From F1-120-MAGs238 sp964484185 (GTDB taxonomy: Bacteria; Planctomycetota; Phycisphaerae; Phycisphaerales; UBA1924), in the NCBI GenBank assembly GCA_964484185.1, contig CAZAEQ010000019.1:16443-80442 (forward strand): a DNA stretch of 64,000 bases. Reading direction: 5' to 3'. Below are positions 41,934 to 50,775 of this stretch, piece after piece (the first letter of the stretch is position 1; the number at the start of each line of letters is the position of its first letter). Made by a program: the position numbers and the translations under genes. The notes beneath the pieces are model-generated. The model searched no databases. It saw nothing but the letters and a program-made list of their open reading frames with translations, and was not told the origin of the DNA.

Positions 41934-43301
41934 ATGAACGCACCAGAGGAACGCACGGTTCCAAAAGGAATCGTCGGCCGTTTCCTTTGGGCCTTTCACC
42001 CGGCATCGCTGCCAGTTCTTGCGCGTACCAGTTATCGGCTTGAATTATCCGCAACCCTTCTCTTCTCCTTCGCGCTTGCCATGGTTGAAGGTGGCGTGAT
42101 CGGCGTTTTCACCAAAAACACATTCGAAGGCCATGTCCGCGGCACACTCCTCGATTACGCTGTCGGTCTCGTCGCTGCCGCGGGCGAAATCGCCAATCTC
42201 GCATCCTTCGTTTGGGCAGTATCAGCCCACGGTAAGGCGAGAGTGAAGTTCATTAATTCTCTCCAGATCACTGTCGTTTCCCTGATTTTCCTCCTCGCGT
42301 TCATTCCGCGCAATGAAATCGGACTTCTCCTTCTTGTTCTCTTCGTTGTCGCCGCCCGAATCTGCTGGTCGGGAATTATCACCATCCGCCCCTCGATCTG
42401 GCACGCCAACTACACCCGCGGCACCCGCGCCAAGATCGTCGGAAATTTCGCCGCTGTCCAGGTCGTGATTGTCGCGATTATGGGTCTTGCGCTCGGCATG
42501 CTCATGGATGTCAATTCTGACGCGTTCCGCATCGTCTTACCCATCTGTGCCTGTATCGGCCTTGGCGCATTCTTTGCATTCCGCCAAATCCGCGTCCGCG
42601 GCGAACACACCGAACTCAAAACCCACGCCGCTTCGCCCAGACGACCTCGGCTGATCGACCTTGTGCATGTTCTGACCAAAGACAAGTTCTTCGCACAGTT
42701 CCAGGGCTGCATGTTCGTGCTGGGAATGGGCAACCTGATGGTAACGCCGGTGCTGATCATTGTCCTGAAGGAAAGATTCCACCTGGGGTACTTCAGCGCA
42801 ATTCTCATCACCGTCGGCATTATCCAAATCTGCACGCCGCTATTTATCCCCATGTGGGCCCGGCTTTTGGACCGTTCCCACGTCGTCACGTTCCGCTCAC
42901 TCCATTCCTGGAGTTTCGTTGCCGCACTGATAGCGTTTGCATTCGGCGCCCACTTCGAATTGGTCTGGATCATGTATCTTGGTGCAGTCCTGCAATCGAT
43001 CGGCCTTGCTGGCGGCTCAATCGCCTGGAACATCGGCCACCACGATTTCGCACCGCCCAACGACACTTCTCGATATATGGCTGTCCACGTCACCCTCAAC
43101 GGCGTCCGCGGCCTGTGTGCCCTGGTACTTTCAGTCTCTGGCTACCACTGGCTGGAACGGCACGGCCCGGAACGGTGGGGGCTCCACGCATCCACAGTCA
43201 TGCTCATCATTTGCTGCTGCGTGTGCATCACTGGAGCTTGCGGCTTTGTGTGGCTCCGTCGTTCGATGGGCAAGGCTCGACTCGCAATCGCCAGGCACTG
43301 A
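41934..43301 (+). CDS. MFS-type permease
   Basis: Major facilitator superfamily carrier, 455 residues with about twelve membrane helices. Start ATG at 41934 (MNAPEERTVP). There is a short basic linker between halves (RPRLIDLVHVLTKDKF, about 245-260), as expected between the two six-helix bundles, and charged loops GHVRGTLLDYA and YTRGTRAKIVG. The substrate is unknown. It is divergent from the methyltransferase and convergent with the small lipoprotein gene, where the two stop codons are one base apart. Confidence 0.85.
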   Translation: MNAPEERTVPKGIVGRFLWAFHPASLPVLARTSYRLELSATLLFSFALAMVEGGVIGVFTKNTFEGHVRGTLLDYAVGLVAAAGEIANLASFVWAVSAHGKARVKFINSLQITVVSLIFLLAFIPRNEIGLLLLVLFVVAARICWSGIITIRPSIWHANYTRGTRAKIVGNFAAVQVVIVAIMGLALGMLMDVNSDAFRIVLPICACIGLGAFFAFRQIRVRGEHTELKTHAASPRRPRLIDLVHVLTKDKFFAQFQGCMFVLGMGNLMVTPVLIIVLKERFHLGYFSAILITVGIIQICTPLFIPMWARLLDRSHVVTFRSLHSWSFVAALIAFAFGAHFELVWIMYLGAVLQSIGLAGGSIAWNIGHHDFAPPNDTSRYMAVHVTLNGVRGLCALVLSVSGYHWLERHGPERWGLHASTVMLIICCCVCITGACGFVWLRRSMGKARLAIARH

Positions 43302-43302
43302 G

Positions 43303-43737
43303 CTATTCATCTTCGCGAATCGTGATCAGCCCGACAAGCTCGATCTTACCTTCAGCGTTCGTGGTCTCAATCTGCGTCAACACAAGCTGCTCAGGATCTT
43401 CCGCCGCCCAGAAACCACCTGGCCGGAAATTGTCGCCAAACTCATCTTTGAACTCAACCAGCGGGAGCACAAACGTCTGACCGACAGCAATGCTGGCAAG
43501 GTCGTAGCGATACCGGGCATTGAGCCACACCGAGCACGCCCCAAAAGCTCTTGAAGAGGTATTGGTAAACTCGATCTCGGTCGAGCGTTTGAGAACCTGC
43601 ACATCCAGCACCTGGCTCCGGGCCGCCCGGCTTGGGTACAAATGTGGATTAGCGTCCTGCACCTTGGGTGCAGAAGAACATCCGGCGAAAAGACCTAAAA
43701 GTGCGGCAGAGAGAATTGTGGTGCGGATCATCTTCAT
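43303..43737 (-). CDS. Small lipoprotein
   Basis: 144 residues from the ATG at 43737 (MKMIRTTILSAALLGLFAGC). The signal II box LFAGC is clear with Cys20 for lipid attachment, so the mature protein is anchored to a membrane. The rest is a beta-rich globular domain with VLDVQVLKRSTEIEFTNTSSRAFGACSVWLNARY (only part quoted: EIEFTNTSSRAFGACSVWL) and VLPLVEFKDEFGDNFRPGG. No family name can be given. The longer open frame would add ten residues upstream with no signal. Divergent from the dihydrouridine synthase gene, whose start lies 12 bases from this start. Confidence 0.8.
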   Translation of the reverse strand: MKMIRTTILSAALLGLFAGCSSAPKVQDANPHLYPSRAARSQVLDVQVLKRSTEIEFTNTSSRAFGACSVWLNARYRYDLASIAVGQTFVLPLVEFKDEFGDNFRPGGFWAAEDPEQLVLTQIETTNAEGKIELVGLITIREDE

Positions 43738-43749
43738 ATAGTTGCTCAC

Positions 43750-45108
43750 ATGAGTGTAGAGAGCCACAACGCTACGCCGCCAGGACCCGCAATTGCACCT
43801 GGGGCAGAGACTATCCAGACCCGACAGGTCGCCGAATCAATGGCCGCCCGCAATGGTGGCCCTGTCGATTCCCGGATCCGCGCCCTAGTCCCCGATTTTG
43901 ATGCCCCGTTCTTCCAGGCCGGACTCGCTGGGTATTCCGATGCTCCGATGCGGCTCATCGCCCGGCGACACGGCTGCCCATTCTGCGTGACCGAAGCGCT
44001 TCTGGACCGCACACTTCTCGCAGGCGGCAGGGGATTTGTAAAAGCCGACCTCGGCGAGATCCAAGACAACGTCCCCGGCGGCGAGTTGGATCATCCATTG
44101 GCAGGCCAGATCATGGGATCTGACCCGCAGGAAATGGCCGCGGCGGCGATCAAGATGCTGGAGCAGGGCCGCCGCGCGGATAAGGAATATCGCAAGATGG
44201 CGTACGCAGTAGATGGGGTTTTCCCAACTACGGCTGTGAGTGCCAGGCAACACCTGCGCTTGCCCGGTGGCGAGCAGTTGCCGCCGTTTGATCCATCTGA
44301 GGGATTGGAAGATTCCTGTCAGGTTGATCTGGCGGTTCCTGAATTGGCCGATGGTGAAGGTCGTGCCGCAACAGGCAAATCTTTCGAAGTGATCGATGTC
44401 AATCTCGCATGCCCGGTCAAGAAAATAGATAAGAAAGCGCGGGGCGGGCATTGGTTGACTGAGCCGCAGGGAGCGATCGCGATACTGGAAGCAGTGCGCG
44501 AAGCGATGCCCAAAAACATTGTGTGTGCGGTCAAGATGCGCCGCAGTTATGATGACACTCCGGAGATGGTGGACAACTTCCACAAGATTTTTGAGGCGTG
44601 CTACAAGATCGGATATGCATGGACAACTGTGCATGCGCGGACTGTTGAGCAGAAGTATGTTGGTCCATCGAGATGGACGTTTTTGAAAGATCTGACTGCC
44701 AGGTATCCAGAGGCGGTTGTGTTTGGCTCGGGAGATATCTGGAATGCCGATGACATTTTCCGGATGCTGCAATACACCGGCGTTCATGCGGTTTCGGTTG
44801 CGCGCGGATGTATCGGGAATCCATGGATATTCCGGCAGGCGCGCGACATGATGGCGGGGCGACCTGCACGCAAGCCGACGATTGCGGAACAGAAAGAAGT
44901 CTTGCTTTCACACTTTGAACTCGCGCTGGCGGCGGGTGGCGGTCTTTTCAATCATCGCGAGCAGTCGACGGCGATGACGATGCGGAAATTTGGGATTCGA
45001 TTTGCTGAGCATCACCCAAAGAAGGAAGATGTGCGGAAGCGGTTTATAGCGGTGAATTCGCTGGTGATGTGGAAAGCGGTGCTAGAAGAGTGGTATCAAG
45101 ACGAATGA
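43750..45108 (+). CDS. tRNA-dihydrouridine synthase
   Basis: FMN-dependent enzyme that reduces uridine in tRNA to dihydrouridine. 452 residues, longer than the usual 320-350 because of a long N-terminal extension (about 50 residues) and an insert of about 60 residues (about 150-205, between the CVTEALLDRTLLAGG region and DVNLACPVKK). Motifs: PFFQAGLAGYSDAPMRLI, ARRHGCPFCVTEAL, HPLAGQIMGSDPQEM, FEVIDVNLACPVKKIDKKARGG, AVKMRRSYDD, VHARTVEQKYVGPSRW, GSGDIWNADDI and VARGCIGNPWIF. The catalytic Cys is in the NLACP motif, which has Ala where Gly is common. Which Dus class it belongs to is unclear. Its stop is one base from the convergent GMC gene's stop. Confidence 0.88.
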   Translation: MSVESHNATPPGPAIAPGAETIQTRQVAESMAARNGGPVDSRIRALVPDFDAPFFQAGLAGYSDAPMRLIARRHGCPFCVTEALLDRTLLAGGRGFVKADLGEIQDNVPGGELDHPLAGQIMGSDPQEMAAAAIKMLEQGRRADKEYRKMAYAVDGVFPTTAVSARQHLRLPGGEQLPPFDPSEGLEDSCQVDLAVPELADGEGRAATGKSFEVIDVNLACPVKKIDKKARGGHWLTEPQGAIAILEAVREAMPKNIVCAVKMRRSYDDTPEMVDNFHKIFEACYKIGYAWTTVHARTVEQKYVGPSRWTFLKDLTARYPEAVVFGSGDIWNADDIFRMLQYTGVHAVSVARGCIGNPWIFRQARDMMAGRPARKPTIAEQKEVLLSHFELALAAGGGLFNHREQSTAMTMRKFGIRFAEHHPKKEDVRKRFIAVNSLVMWKAVLEEWYQDE

Positions 45109-45109
45109 A

Positions 45110-46672
45110 CTATTTGCACAAGTGATCGACCAGGCGTGTTGCGAATGTGATTGCCGTAAAAGTTGTATTGGCGTTGCTGACTGTACGGAAGGTTGATGCG
45201 CCGCCGATGTATAAGTTGTTTGTATTGAAGACTCTGAGGTTTTTGTCTACTACGCCGTCGGCTGCAGAAGTGCCCATGATTGTGCCGCCGGATTGGTGGT
45301 ATGTGTCGTGGCACGTGGTGAGGAAGCGGGGGTTGCTGGCGAGCAGGTCTTCGTTGATTTTGAGCTTCGCCAGGTTGGCGGCCTGGAATGACTGATCTGC
45401 GCGGATGGCGAATTCGCGGATTGAGGCGAGTTCTTCGCCACCGAGTTTCCAGTCGAGGATGACGCGGGGGAGGCCGGCTGCGTCGAGGTGCGAAGCGTCG
45501 ATCGTGATGCGGCTTTCACGCACTGGCATTTGTTCCATCTGGATGTGGAGCGCGATCTTGGAAGTTGATGGCACAAAGATGCGGTGCTGCCAGACGTATC
45601 GCCACATCAAGGGCGGCAAGTGACGGATGCTGCCGACGACGCTTGCAATCATGTCGCGGACGTTCATGATCTGGCGGCTGTAGATTGCAGCGCGGATGAA
45701 CTGTTTGAGGTAGATCAGATGTTCAGATGCGGAGCCTTCGAAGCCGAACATGCCCTGGATGTTGAGCTGGTTGTGTTGCTCAAGGTATGTGTTTTGAAAG
45801 CGGATCTTGGGTTGGAATCGCGAATTCAGCCGGGCGATGGTGCTGAAGATTGTGAAGAAACGCGAAGTATCGAAAGGGTGAACTGTGGCGACGACCGTGC
45901 CAAGGTGATCATGGAAATATGCGCCGACATTGGTGTTGGTGCGCCATGGGCAGGACCAGCTTGTATCGGCTGCACTGTGCAGCAGCAGGCGGCAAGTTTC
46001 GATTGTTCCCGCGGCGAGAACAAAGGTGTCGCCATGAATCTGGCGGACGTTGCCGCGGGAGTCGGCGATTTTGACTGACTTGATTGTTTCGCCATCGCCG
46101 GTGAATCCGACAGCGGTGTGATTGGTGAGGACGAGAAGGTTGGGATTGGATTCGATGTCGGCCTGGTAGTAGCGGGCGAAGTTGGGGATTTTGATCCAGC
46201 GTGTAAAGAAGGCTTCGAGGTCTGCACCCAACGCGGGCTTTTGCATCGACACGCTCTGCCAGACTGCATCGTCGGTGTGAGTGGGGCGGTCGAGGCCGAG
46301 ATTTTCGTAGGTTGCCGGGTAGTAGGCGGCGAGTTCTTCGTAGGTGACTGGCCACTTTGATCCGGGGAGCCAATCGCGACCTTTGAAATCGATGGGTTGG
46401 AATTCGACGAGTTGGCCGCCCCAGAGGTTGGTTGTGCCGCCGAGTGTGCGGCTGCGGCCGATTTTGATTCCTTCGTTGGGAAAGCCGATTGAGCGAAAGG
46501 ATTCGGTGTCAAAGTTTCCCAGGTGCTGCGTGCCGGCTTCGATGAGGACGACTTCTTGGCCGCGGTGTGCGAGCTGGCGAGCTGTGTAAAGACCGACTGC
46601 GCCGGAGCCGATGACGACGGTGCGTTTTCGGGTGGGGGTTTGAGTGAGTTGAGTAGTGTCGGTGAGGAGCAT
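45110..46672 (-). CDS. GMC-family FAD-dependent oxidoreductase
   Basis: Glucose-methanol-choline family flavoenzyme, 520 residues. The FAD-binding Rossmann motif is at the start: RTVVIGSGAVGLYTARQLAHRG (GxGxxG-type at residues 21-27). Also VVLIEAG, SRTLGGTTNLWGGQLVEFQ (flavin ring site), DTFVLAAGTIETCRLLLHSA, and the C-terminal GMC block TTCHDTYHQSGGTIMGTS plus NLYIGGASTFRTVSNANTTFTAI (the His/Asn end, with TCH and SN). Substrate unknown; members act on alcohols and sugars. It sits on the same strand 35 bases downstream of a polysaccharide flippase, so a role in surface glycan processing is possible. Its stop codon is one base from the convergent tRNA-dihydrouridine synthase gene's. Confidence 0.85.
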   Translation of the reverse strand: MLLTDTTQLTQTPTRKRTVVIGSGAVGLYTARQLAHRGQEVVLIEAGTQHLGNFDTESFRSIGFPNEGIKIGRSRTLGGTTNLWGGQLVEFQPIDFKGRDWLPGSKWPVTYEELAAYYPATYENLGLDRPTHTDDAVWQSVSMQKPALGADLEAFFTRWIKIPNFARYYQADIESNPNLLVLTNHTAVGFTGDGETIKSVKIADSRGNVRQIHGDTFVLAAGTIETCRLLLHSAADTSWSCPWRTNTNVGAYFHDHLGTVVATVHPFDTSRFFTIFSTIARLNSRFQPKIRFQNTYLEQHNQLNIQGMFGFEGSASEHLIYLKQFIRAAIYSRQIMNVRDMIASVVGSIRHLPPLMWRYVWQHRIFVPSTSKIALHIQMEQMPVRESRITIDASHLDAAGLPRVILDWKLGGEELASIREFAIRADQSFQAANLAKLKINEDLLASNPRFLTTCHDTYHQSGGTIMGTSAADGVVDKNLRVFNTNNLYIGGASTFRTVSNANTTFTAITFATRLVDHLCK

Positions 46673-46707
46673 TTGGATTCTCGAGTGTCCAGCTGTCGGG
46701 GCTGAGT

Positions 46708-48402
46708 TTAGGTACCGCTTGCTGGCATGAACATAACGCGTCGGCCCAAGGAAGCAAACCGGACTGGAAGCACTCCCAAAACATCTTCAACCGAAGGTCT
46801 AAGAAGGAATCGCGAGAAGATGGCCATGAGTACGGAGAACGTGCCGCCGATCAGGCAGACCATGAAAAAGTCGGCGATTCGGCTGTTCAAGTGAGCGTTG
46901 CTGACGACTTCATGGACAACTGCATTGATATTCGGGTAGCCCGATGGAAAGTACTGGCCCCAGAAGTTTGCGCCATCAGTGAGCGAAAGGGCGATGCACG
47001 CGGCAACGAGAGAGACGATCCAGGCCGGGAACATTCCTTTGATGATGTCCATCATTGAGATGTCGATTTCGCGGAGAGAGAACCAGGTTCCGATCAGGCG
47101 GCTGATGAGGAGAGAGATGCCGACGGCCCAGGCAACGCTGTTGGCATCGCCTCCGAAATGGATTCCGGCGATGGTCCAATCGACGGCCGCGCCGGTGCCC
47201 GCGGCGGCGACGATGAAGATTCCTTCGGCGAGTGTAATAAGGGAGAGGGCTTTGAACTTGCCGCGAGCGAGCATGGCTGCGTTAGAGAGTCCGAAAGTGA
47301 CGCGGAAGGGGAAGAAGACACCGAGGATCATGACGATCGAGACACAATCGGCCCACTTGCCGCCCCAGATCATGGATTCCAGCGGACGCATGATAACAGC
47401 GAGGCCAAGCGAGGCGACTGTTCCCAGCAGCATCTGGACGCGCTGCGCGCGGCGGATGGCCCAGCGGAAGCGATCGACATCATCTTTGAGCCTGGCGAGA
47501 GCGGAGAAGAGGACTTGCATGAGGGCGTAGCCGAGCAGGGTCTGCGTTTGTGTGATCCAGGTGTAGGCGAAGACGTAGTTGCCGACGACGGCGTTGGGGA
47601 CGAAGAGGCCGATGACGCCGAAGCTGGCGAGATCGAAGAGGATGTTGGCGGCGGATTGGAGCATCATCCAGCCGCCGATTGAGAGCAATTCCCACCACAT
47701 GTGAAGTTTGGCGGGGAGACGCCAGGGGGATTCTCTGGTGACGCGGTAGGTTGCGAAGGCTTCGTAGAAGCCGATGATGATCATGGGAAGGAAGAAGGCA
47801 AGGGGGTTGCGGAGCCAGAATGCGCCGGCGACCAACGATACGTTTCGTAATAATGCAGACCACATGGTGATGCGGCTGAGCTGTGAGAATTGCAGGTCGA
47901 GGCGCAAGCGGGCCTGGAGGACCGCCGCGGGGGATTGAATGGGGATGGCGATCGCGATGATCAGCAACATCCAGGGCAACCACGTGTCTTGGTAGCTCTC
48001 AGGGAGGGATTTGAGATGTTTGGCTTGCATGTAGGCAAGCACACCAGCGACGAGGCCGGTGGTCAATCCTGCGAAAATGTTCATCCAGGTGGCGAGCCAG
48101 AAGACTGGGCCGATGAGATTGTTGTATTCACCCTTGCCGCGTTGGACGAGAACTTCGCGGACGCCGCCATCTTTGAAGACTGCGACAAAGCCGCTTATGG
48201 CGAGGGCGACGCCGTAGACCGCGTAGTCAGCACTGGTGAGCCAAATTCCAAGAACGATCTGCGCGATGAAGGCGAGACCTTTGCCGCCGAGGGAGGCCAT
48301 GACCATCCATACAGCTCCGCGGCCGATCGTGCGGCCCATTGCGGCTGGCGCTTCGGTTTCAGGTTTGGCTGGTTGAGGCGGGGGCGATGCAGCTAACTCC
48401 AC
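46708..48402 (-). CDS. Polysaccharide-type flippase (oligosaccharide flippase family)
   Basis: 564 residues with about twelve to fourteen membrane helices. The start is MELAASPPPQPAKP from a GTG at 48402, then a Pro/Glu head and GRTIGRGAVWMVMASLGGKGLAFIAQ as the first helix, LTSADYAVYGVALAISGFVAVF, and DGGVREVLVQRG, the usual pattern of Wzx/PST-type exporters of lipid-linked sugars. A charged basic tail (RRVMFMPASGT) ends the protein. It lies upstream of the GMC oxidoreductase on the same strand and divergent from the rhamnose permease gene. No glycosyltransferase is adjacent, so its glycan is unknown. Confidence 0.85.
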   Translation of the reverse strand: MELAASPPPQPAKPETEAPAAMGRTIGRGAVWMVMASLGGKGLAFIAQIVLGIWLTSADYAVYGVALAISGFVAVFKDGGVREVLVQRGKGEYNNLIGPVFWLATWMNIFAGLTTGLVAGVLAYMQAKHLKSLPESYQDTWLPWMLLIIAIAIPIQSPAAVLQARLRLDLQFSQLSRITMWSALLRNVSLVAGAFWLRNPLAFFLPMIIIGFYEAFATYRVTRESPWRLPAKLHMWWELLSIGGWMMLQSAANILFDLASFGVIGLFVPNAVVGNYVFAYTWITQTQTLLGYALMQVLFSALARLKDDVDRFRWAIRRAQRVQMLLGTVASLGLAVIMRPLESMIWGGKWADCVSIVMILGVFFPFRVTFGLSNAAMLARGKFKALSLITLAEGIFIVAAAGTGAAVDWTIAGIHFGGDANSVAWAVGISLLISRLIGTWFSLREIDISMMDIIKGMFPAWIVSLVAACIALSLTDGANFWGQYFPSGYPNINAVVHEVVSNAHLNSRIADFFMVCLIGGTFSVLMAIFSRFLLRPSVEDVLGVLPVRFASLGRRVMFMPASGT

Positions 48403-48786
48403 TGATGTGTTCCTTGTCTTTCGTCTGATAATCGACTTGATGACCTGGATTCAATCACTCAGTCGGTCGGAATTAGCGGTAGGTGAACTTGGACTTCTGG
48501 GATGATGAGGAATCGAAAAAGGGAAGGGGAATGGCGCGAACTCGATCCTAACGTGATTGGCTTGGACACCGGTGTAATACACAAGGTAATACAGCAGAAA
48601 ATGTGTAATTCAACAGGTTTAGATTTGTGCGTACGCCGCGGACCAGTTTGAGGATCGCCGGGGACATGAAAATTGTCGCTCTTAAAGTCGGGAGTGCGGC
48701 CCTTGGCTGAGAGGATTACGCTTGGCCATGTGGCATTGGCTTGTACTCGTAGTTGAATGCGATCGCGTAGATGGAAGCGGCAAGCT
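48403..48786. other. Divergent promoter region of the flippase and rhamnose uptake genes
   Basis: 384 bases without a gene. It contains the GTAATACA repeats at 48574-48610. No other hairpin of note. It must hold the promoter for the rhamnose uptake genes and the flippase promoter. No regulator gene is beside it. Confidence 0.5.
48574..48610. promoter_or_regulatory. Repeated GTAATACA boxes, candidate operator
   Basis: GTAATACA at 48574-48581 and again at 48586-48593 (12-base period), then a weaker GTAATT at 48605-48610. Each box has the GTA-x-TAC half-dyad. Position: about 180-210 bases before the first rhamnose permease gene. It suits a dimeric sugar-responsive repressor or activator, but none is in the window. 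Confidence 0.45.
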
Positions 48787-49803
48787 ATGACCGCTTCGAG
48801 TCGCAGCGCGATGTCGAGAGCTTGGCAAGATGCGAGTTGGAGCTGCGCGGTTGGGCTTGTTCTGATCGTGACTGCGATCGCGGTTTGCATTGTGAATCCA
48901 CAGTTCGCCTCGCTTGAGAACGTGCGAGATTTGCTGGTGCAGATTGCGCCGGTGGTGATTGTCGGGTGCGGCATGACCGTGGTCATCATGGTTGGTGAGA
49001 TCGATATTTCGGTCGGATCGATTTTCGGTGTTTTGGCAGCGGTGATGGGGCTCGCGAGTTCGCCGCAGCATTTGGGGTTTTCGGCGCCGGTAGTGGTGGC
49101 GATGACGATTGCTGCGGGGGCAATGGCTGGGTTGGTGAATGGGTTGCTGGTGACGGTGGGGCGCGTGCCTTCGATTGTGGCGACGCTGGGAATGTTGACG
49201 ATTGTGCGCGGGGTGACAGAGTTGTCTCTAGGTGGAAATTGGATTACGGATCTGCCGCCGGCGATACGGGCGATCGGGACTGAGCGAGCTCTAGGGTTGC
49301 CGTGGAGCGTGTGGGTTGCGGCGGTTGTTGTGATCGTGAGTGTCGCCGTGATGCGGTGGACGACGATCGGTGTGAAGGTGCGAGCCGTGGGCGGGAATGC
49401 AGATGCGGCGAAGTTGGCACGAGTTTCGGTGACGAAGGTGAAGTTGTTTGCGTTTGTGATTCTGGGGCTTTTGACTGGCGTGGCGGCGGTGGTGAGTGTG
49501 CCGCAGCAGTCGGTGATTGAGGCCGGAATTGGAAATGGGTTTGAGCTTGTGGTGGTGACGGCGGTGGTGGTGGGTGGGACGTCTATTAGAGGTGGAGTGG
49601 GCGGGATTGTGGGGACGGTGCTGGCGGCGATCTTGCTGGGGAGCATTCGAACTGGTCTGGTGTTCTTGAAGCTGGGTGAGATGGCGACGTTCTGGGAGCG
49701 GGCGATTCAGGGGATGTTTATTCTGGCGGCGGTGTTTTTGTCGGCGATGCCGAATTTTTCGTGGCGCATCGGCAGCTCGAAGGCTGCGAGGGCGCAGGCG
49801 TGA
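48787..49803 (+). CDS. rhaP: Rhamnose-type sugar ABC transporter permease 1
   Basis: Membrane subunit of a carbohydrate ABC importer of the RbsC/AraH class, 338 residues, about eight to ten helices. Start ATG at 48787 (MTASSRSAMSR). Core family segments: GCGMTVVIMVGEIDISVGSIFGVL, where the VGEIDISVG block is the usual coupling and substrate-translocation region, GLVNGLLVTVGRVPSIVATLG, and GTSIRGGVGGIVGTVLAA at the C-terminal EAA-loop equivalent. The second permease begins on its stop codon (GTGA, 49800-49803), so both are made together. Sugar assigned as rhamnose from the linked isomerase, kinase and binding protein; the symbol is by context. Confidence 0.85.
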   Translation: MTASSRSAMSRAWQDASWSCAVGLVLIVTAIAVCIVNPQFASLENVRDLLVQIAPVVIVGCGMTVVIMVGEIDISVGSIFGVLAAVMGLASSPQHLGFSAPVVVAMTIAAGAMAGLVNGLLVTVGRVPSIVATLGMLTIVRGVTELSLGGNWITDLPPAIRAIGTERALGLPWSVWVAAVVVIVSVAVMRWTTIGVKVRAVGGNADAAKLARVSVTKVKLFAFVILGLLTGVAAVVSVPQQSVIEAGIGNGFELVVVTAVVVGGTSIRGGVGGIVGTVLAAILLGSIRTGLVFLKLGEMATFWERAIQGMFILAAVFLSAMPNFSWRIGSSKAARAQA

Positions 49804-50747
49804 AGCAAACATATGCGCTGATGCCGAATCGAATGGTTGTGCGGGTGCACGAGTGTGTGCTCGCAGGCTTGCTGATTGTGTTGATGGGGATTGCCTGGTG
49901 GCTGGAGCCGGGGTTTGTGACGCTGACGACGCAGACTGAGATTGCCACGCACGCATTCGAACTGGCGATGCTGGCGTTGCCGATGAGTTTCATTATTATC
50001 ACCGGTGGAATTGATCTGTCCGTCGGATCGACGATGGCATTGTCGGCGGTGGTGATGGGGTTGCTGTTTCAGGCGGGTGTGCCGATGTGGGGCGCGGCCG
50101 CGGCGGCGCTTGGGGTTGGAGTTGCGGCGGGTGCCTTGAACGGGTTCTTTGTCGCGAAGTTGAAGGTGCATCCGTTGCTGGTGACGCTTGCGACGTTGGC
50201 GGCGTATCGGGGACTGGCAGAGGGGATCAGCAAGGGGAAGCCGATCTCGGGTTTTCCCGAATCGTTTTTGGGGTTGTCGAGCGGGCCGGTGTTGGGCGGG
50301 ATATTTGCGGTGAGCGCGCTGGCGATTGGAGTGATTGCCGCACGAAGTGCGTGGGGAGTGTGGGTGTATGCGGTTGGCGGGAACGAGCGGGCGGCGAAAT
50401 ATTGTGGCATTCCGACGGACCGGCTGAAACTCGCGTTGTTTACGCTGGCGGGTTTTTTCGCCTCGGTGTGCGGCGTGGTGTTTGCAGCCAGAAGGAACAC
50501 GGCGAAGGCGGATGTGGGGGCGGGGATTGAACTTGAGGTGATTACTGCGGTGGTTTTGGGCGGAACAAGCATATTTGGCGGCCGCGGAACGATTGTTGGG
50601 ACGGTGCTGGGTGTGCTGATTATTCACGAATTGCGGGAATTTGTGAGTTGGCATTGGAGCAACGATGAGGTTATCCTGATTGCGGTTGGAGCTATATTGA
50701 TTGTGTCGGTGGTGCTGAACAACCTTGCTTCCAGGAAGCAGGCGTGA
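49800..50747 (+). CDS. rhaQ: Rhamnose-type sugar ABC transporter permease 2
   Basis: Second membrane subunit of the same importer, 315 residues from a GTG at 49800 that overlaps the previous stop by four bases. Family segments: LPMSFIIITGGIDLSVGSTMAL (the GGIDLSVG block), GALNGFFVAKLKVHPLLVTLATL, AVGGNERAAKYCGIPTDRLK, and GTSIFGGRGTIVGTVLGVLIIHE. Two permeases with one binding protein is the arrangement of rhamnose importers (RhaP-RhaQ), unlike ribose importers with one permease. No ATP-binding subunit gene is next to either. The next gene follows after about 28 bases. Confidence 0.85.
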   Translation: MKQTYALMPNRMVVRVHECVLAGLLIVLMGIAWWLEPGFVTLTTQTEIATHAFELAMLALPMSFIIITGGIDLSVGSTMALSAVVMGLLFQAGVPMWGAAAAALGVGVAAGALNGFFVAKLKVHPLLVTLATLAAYRGLAEGISKGKPISGFPESFLGLSSGPVLGGIFAVSALAIGVIAARSAWGVWVYAVGGNERAAKYCGIPTDRLKLALFTLAGFFASVCGVVFAARRNTAKADVGAGIELEVITAVVLGGTSIFGGRGTIVGTVLGVLIIHELREFVSWHWSNDEVILIAVGAILIVSVVLNNLASRKQA

Positions 50748-50775
50748 CCGTGTCGGTAATTCGAGGAGTAGATCA

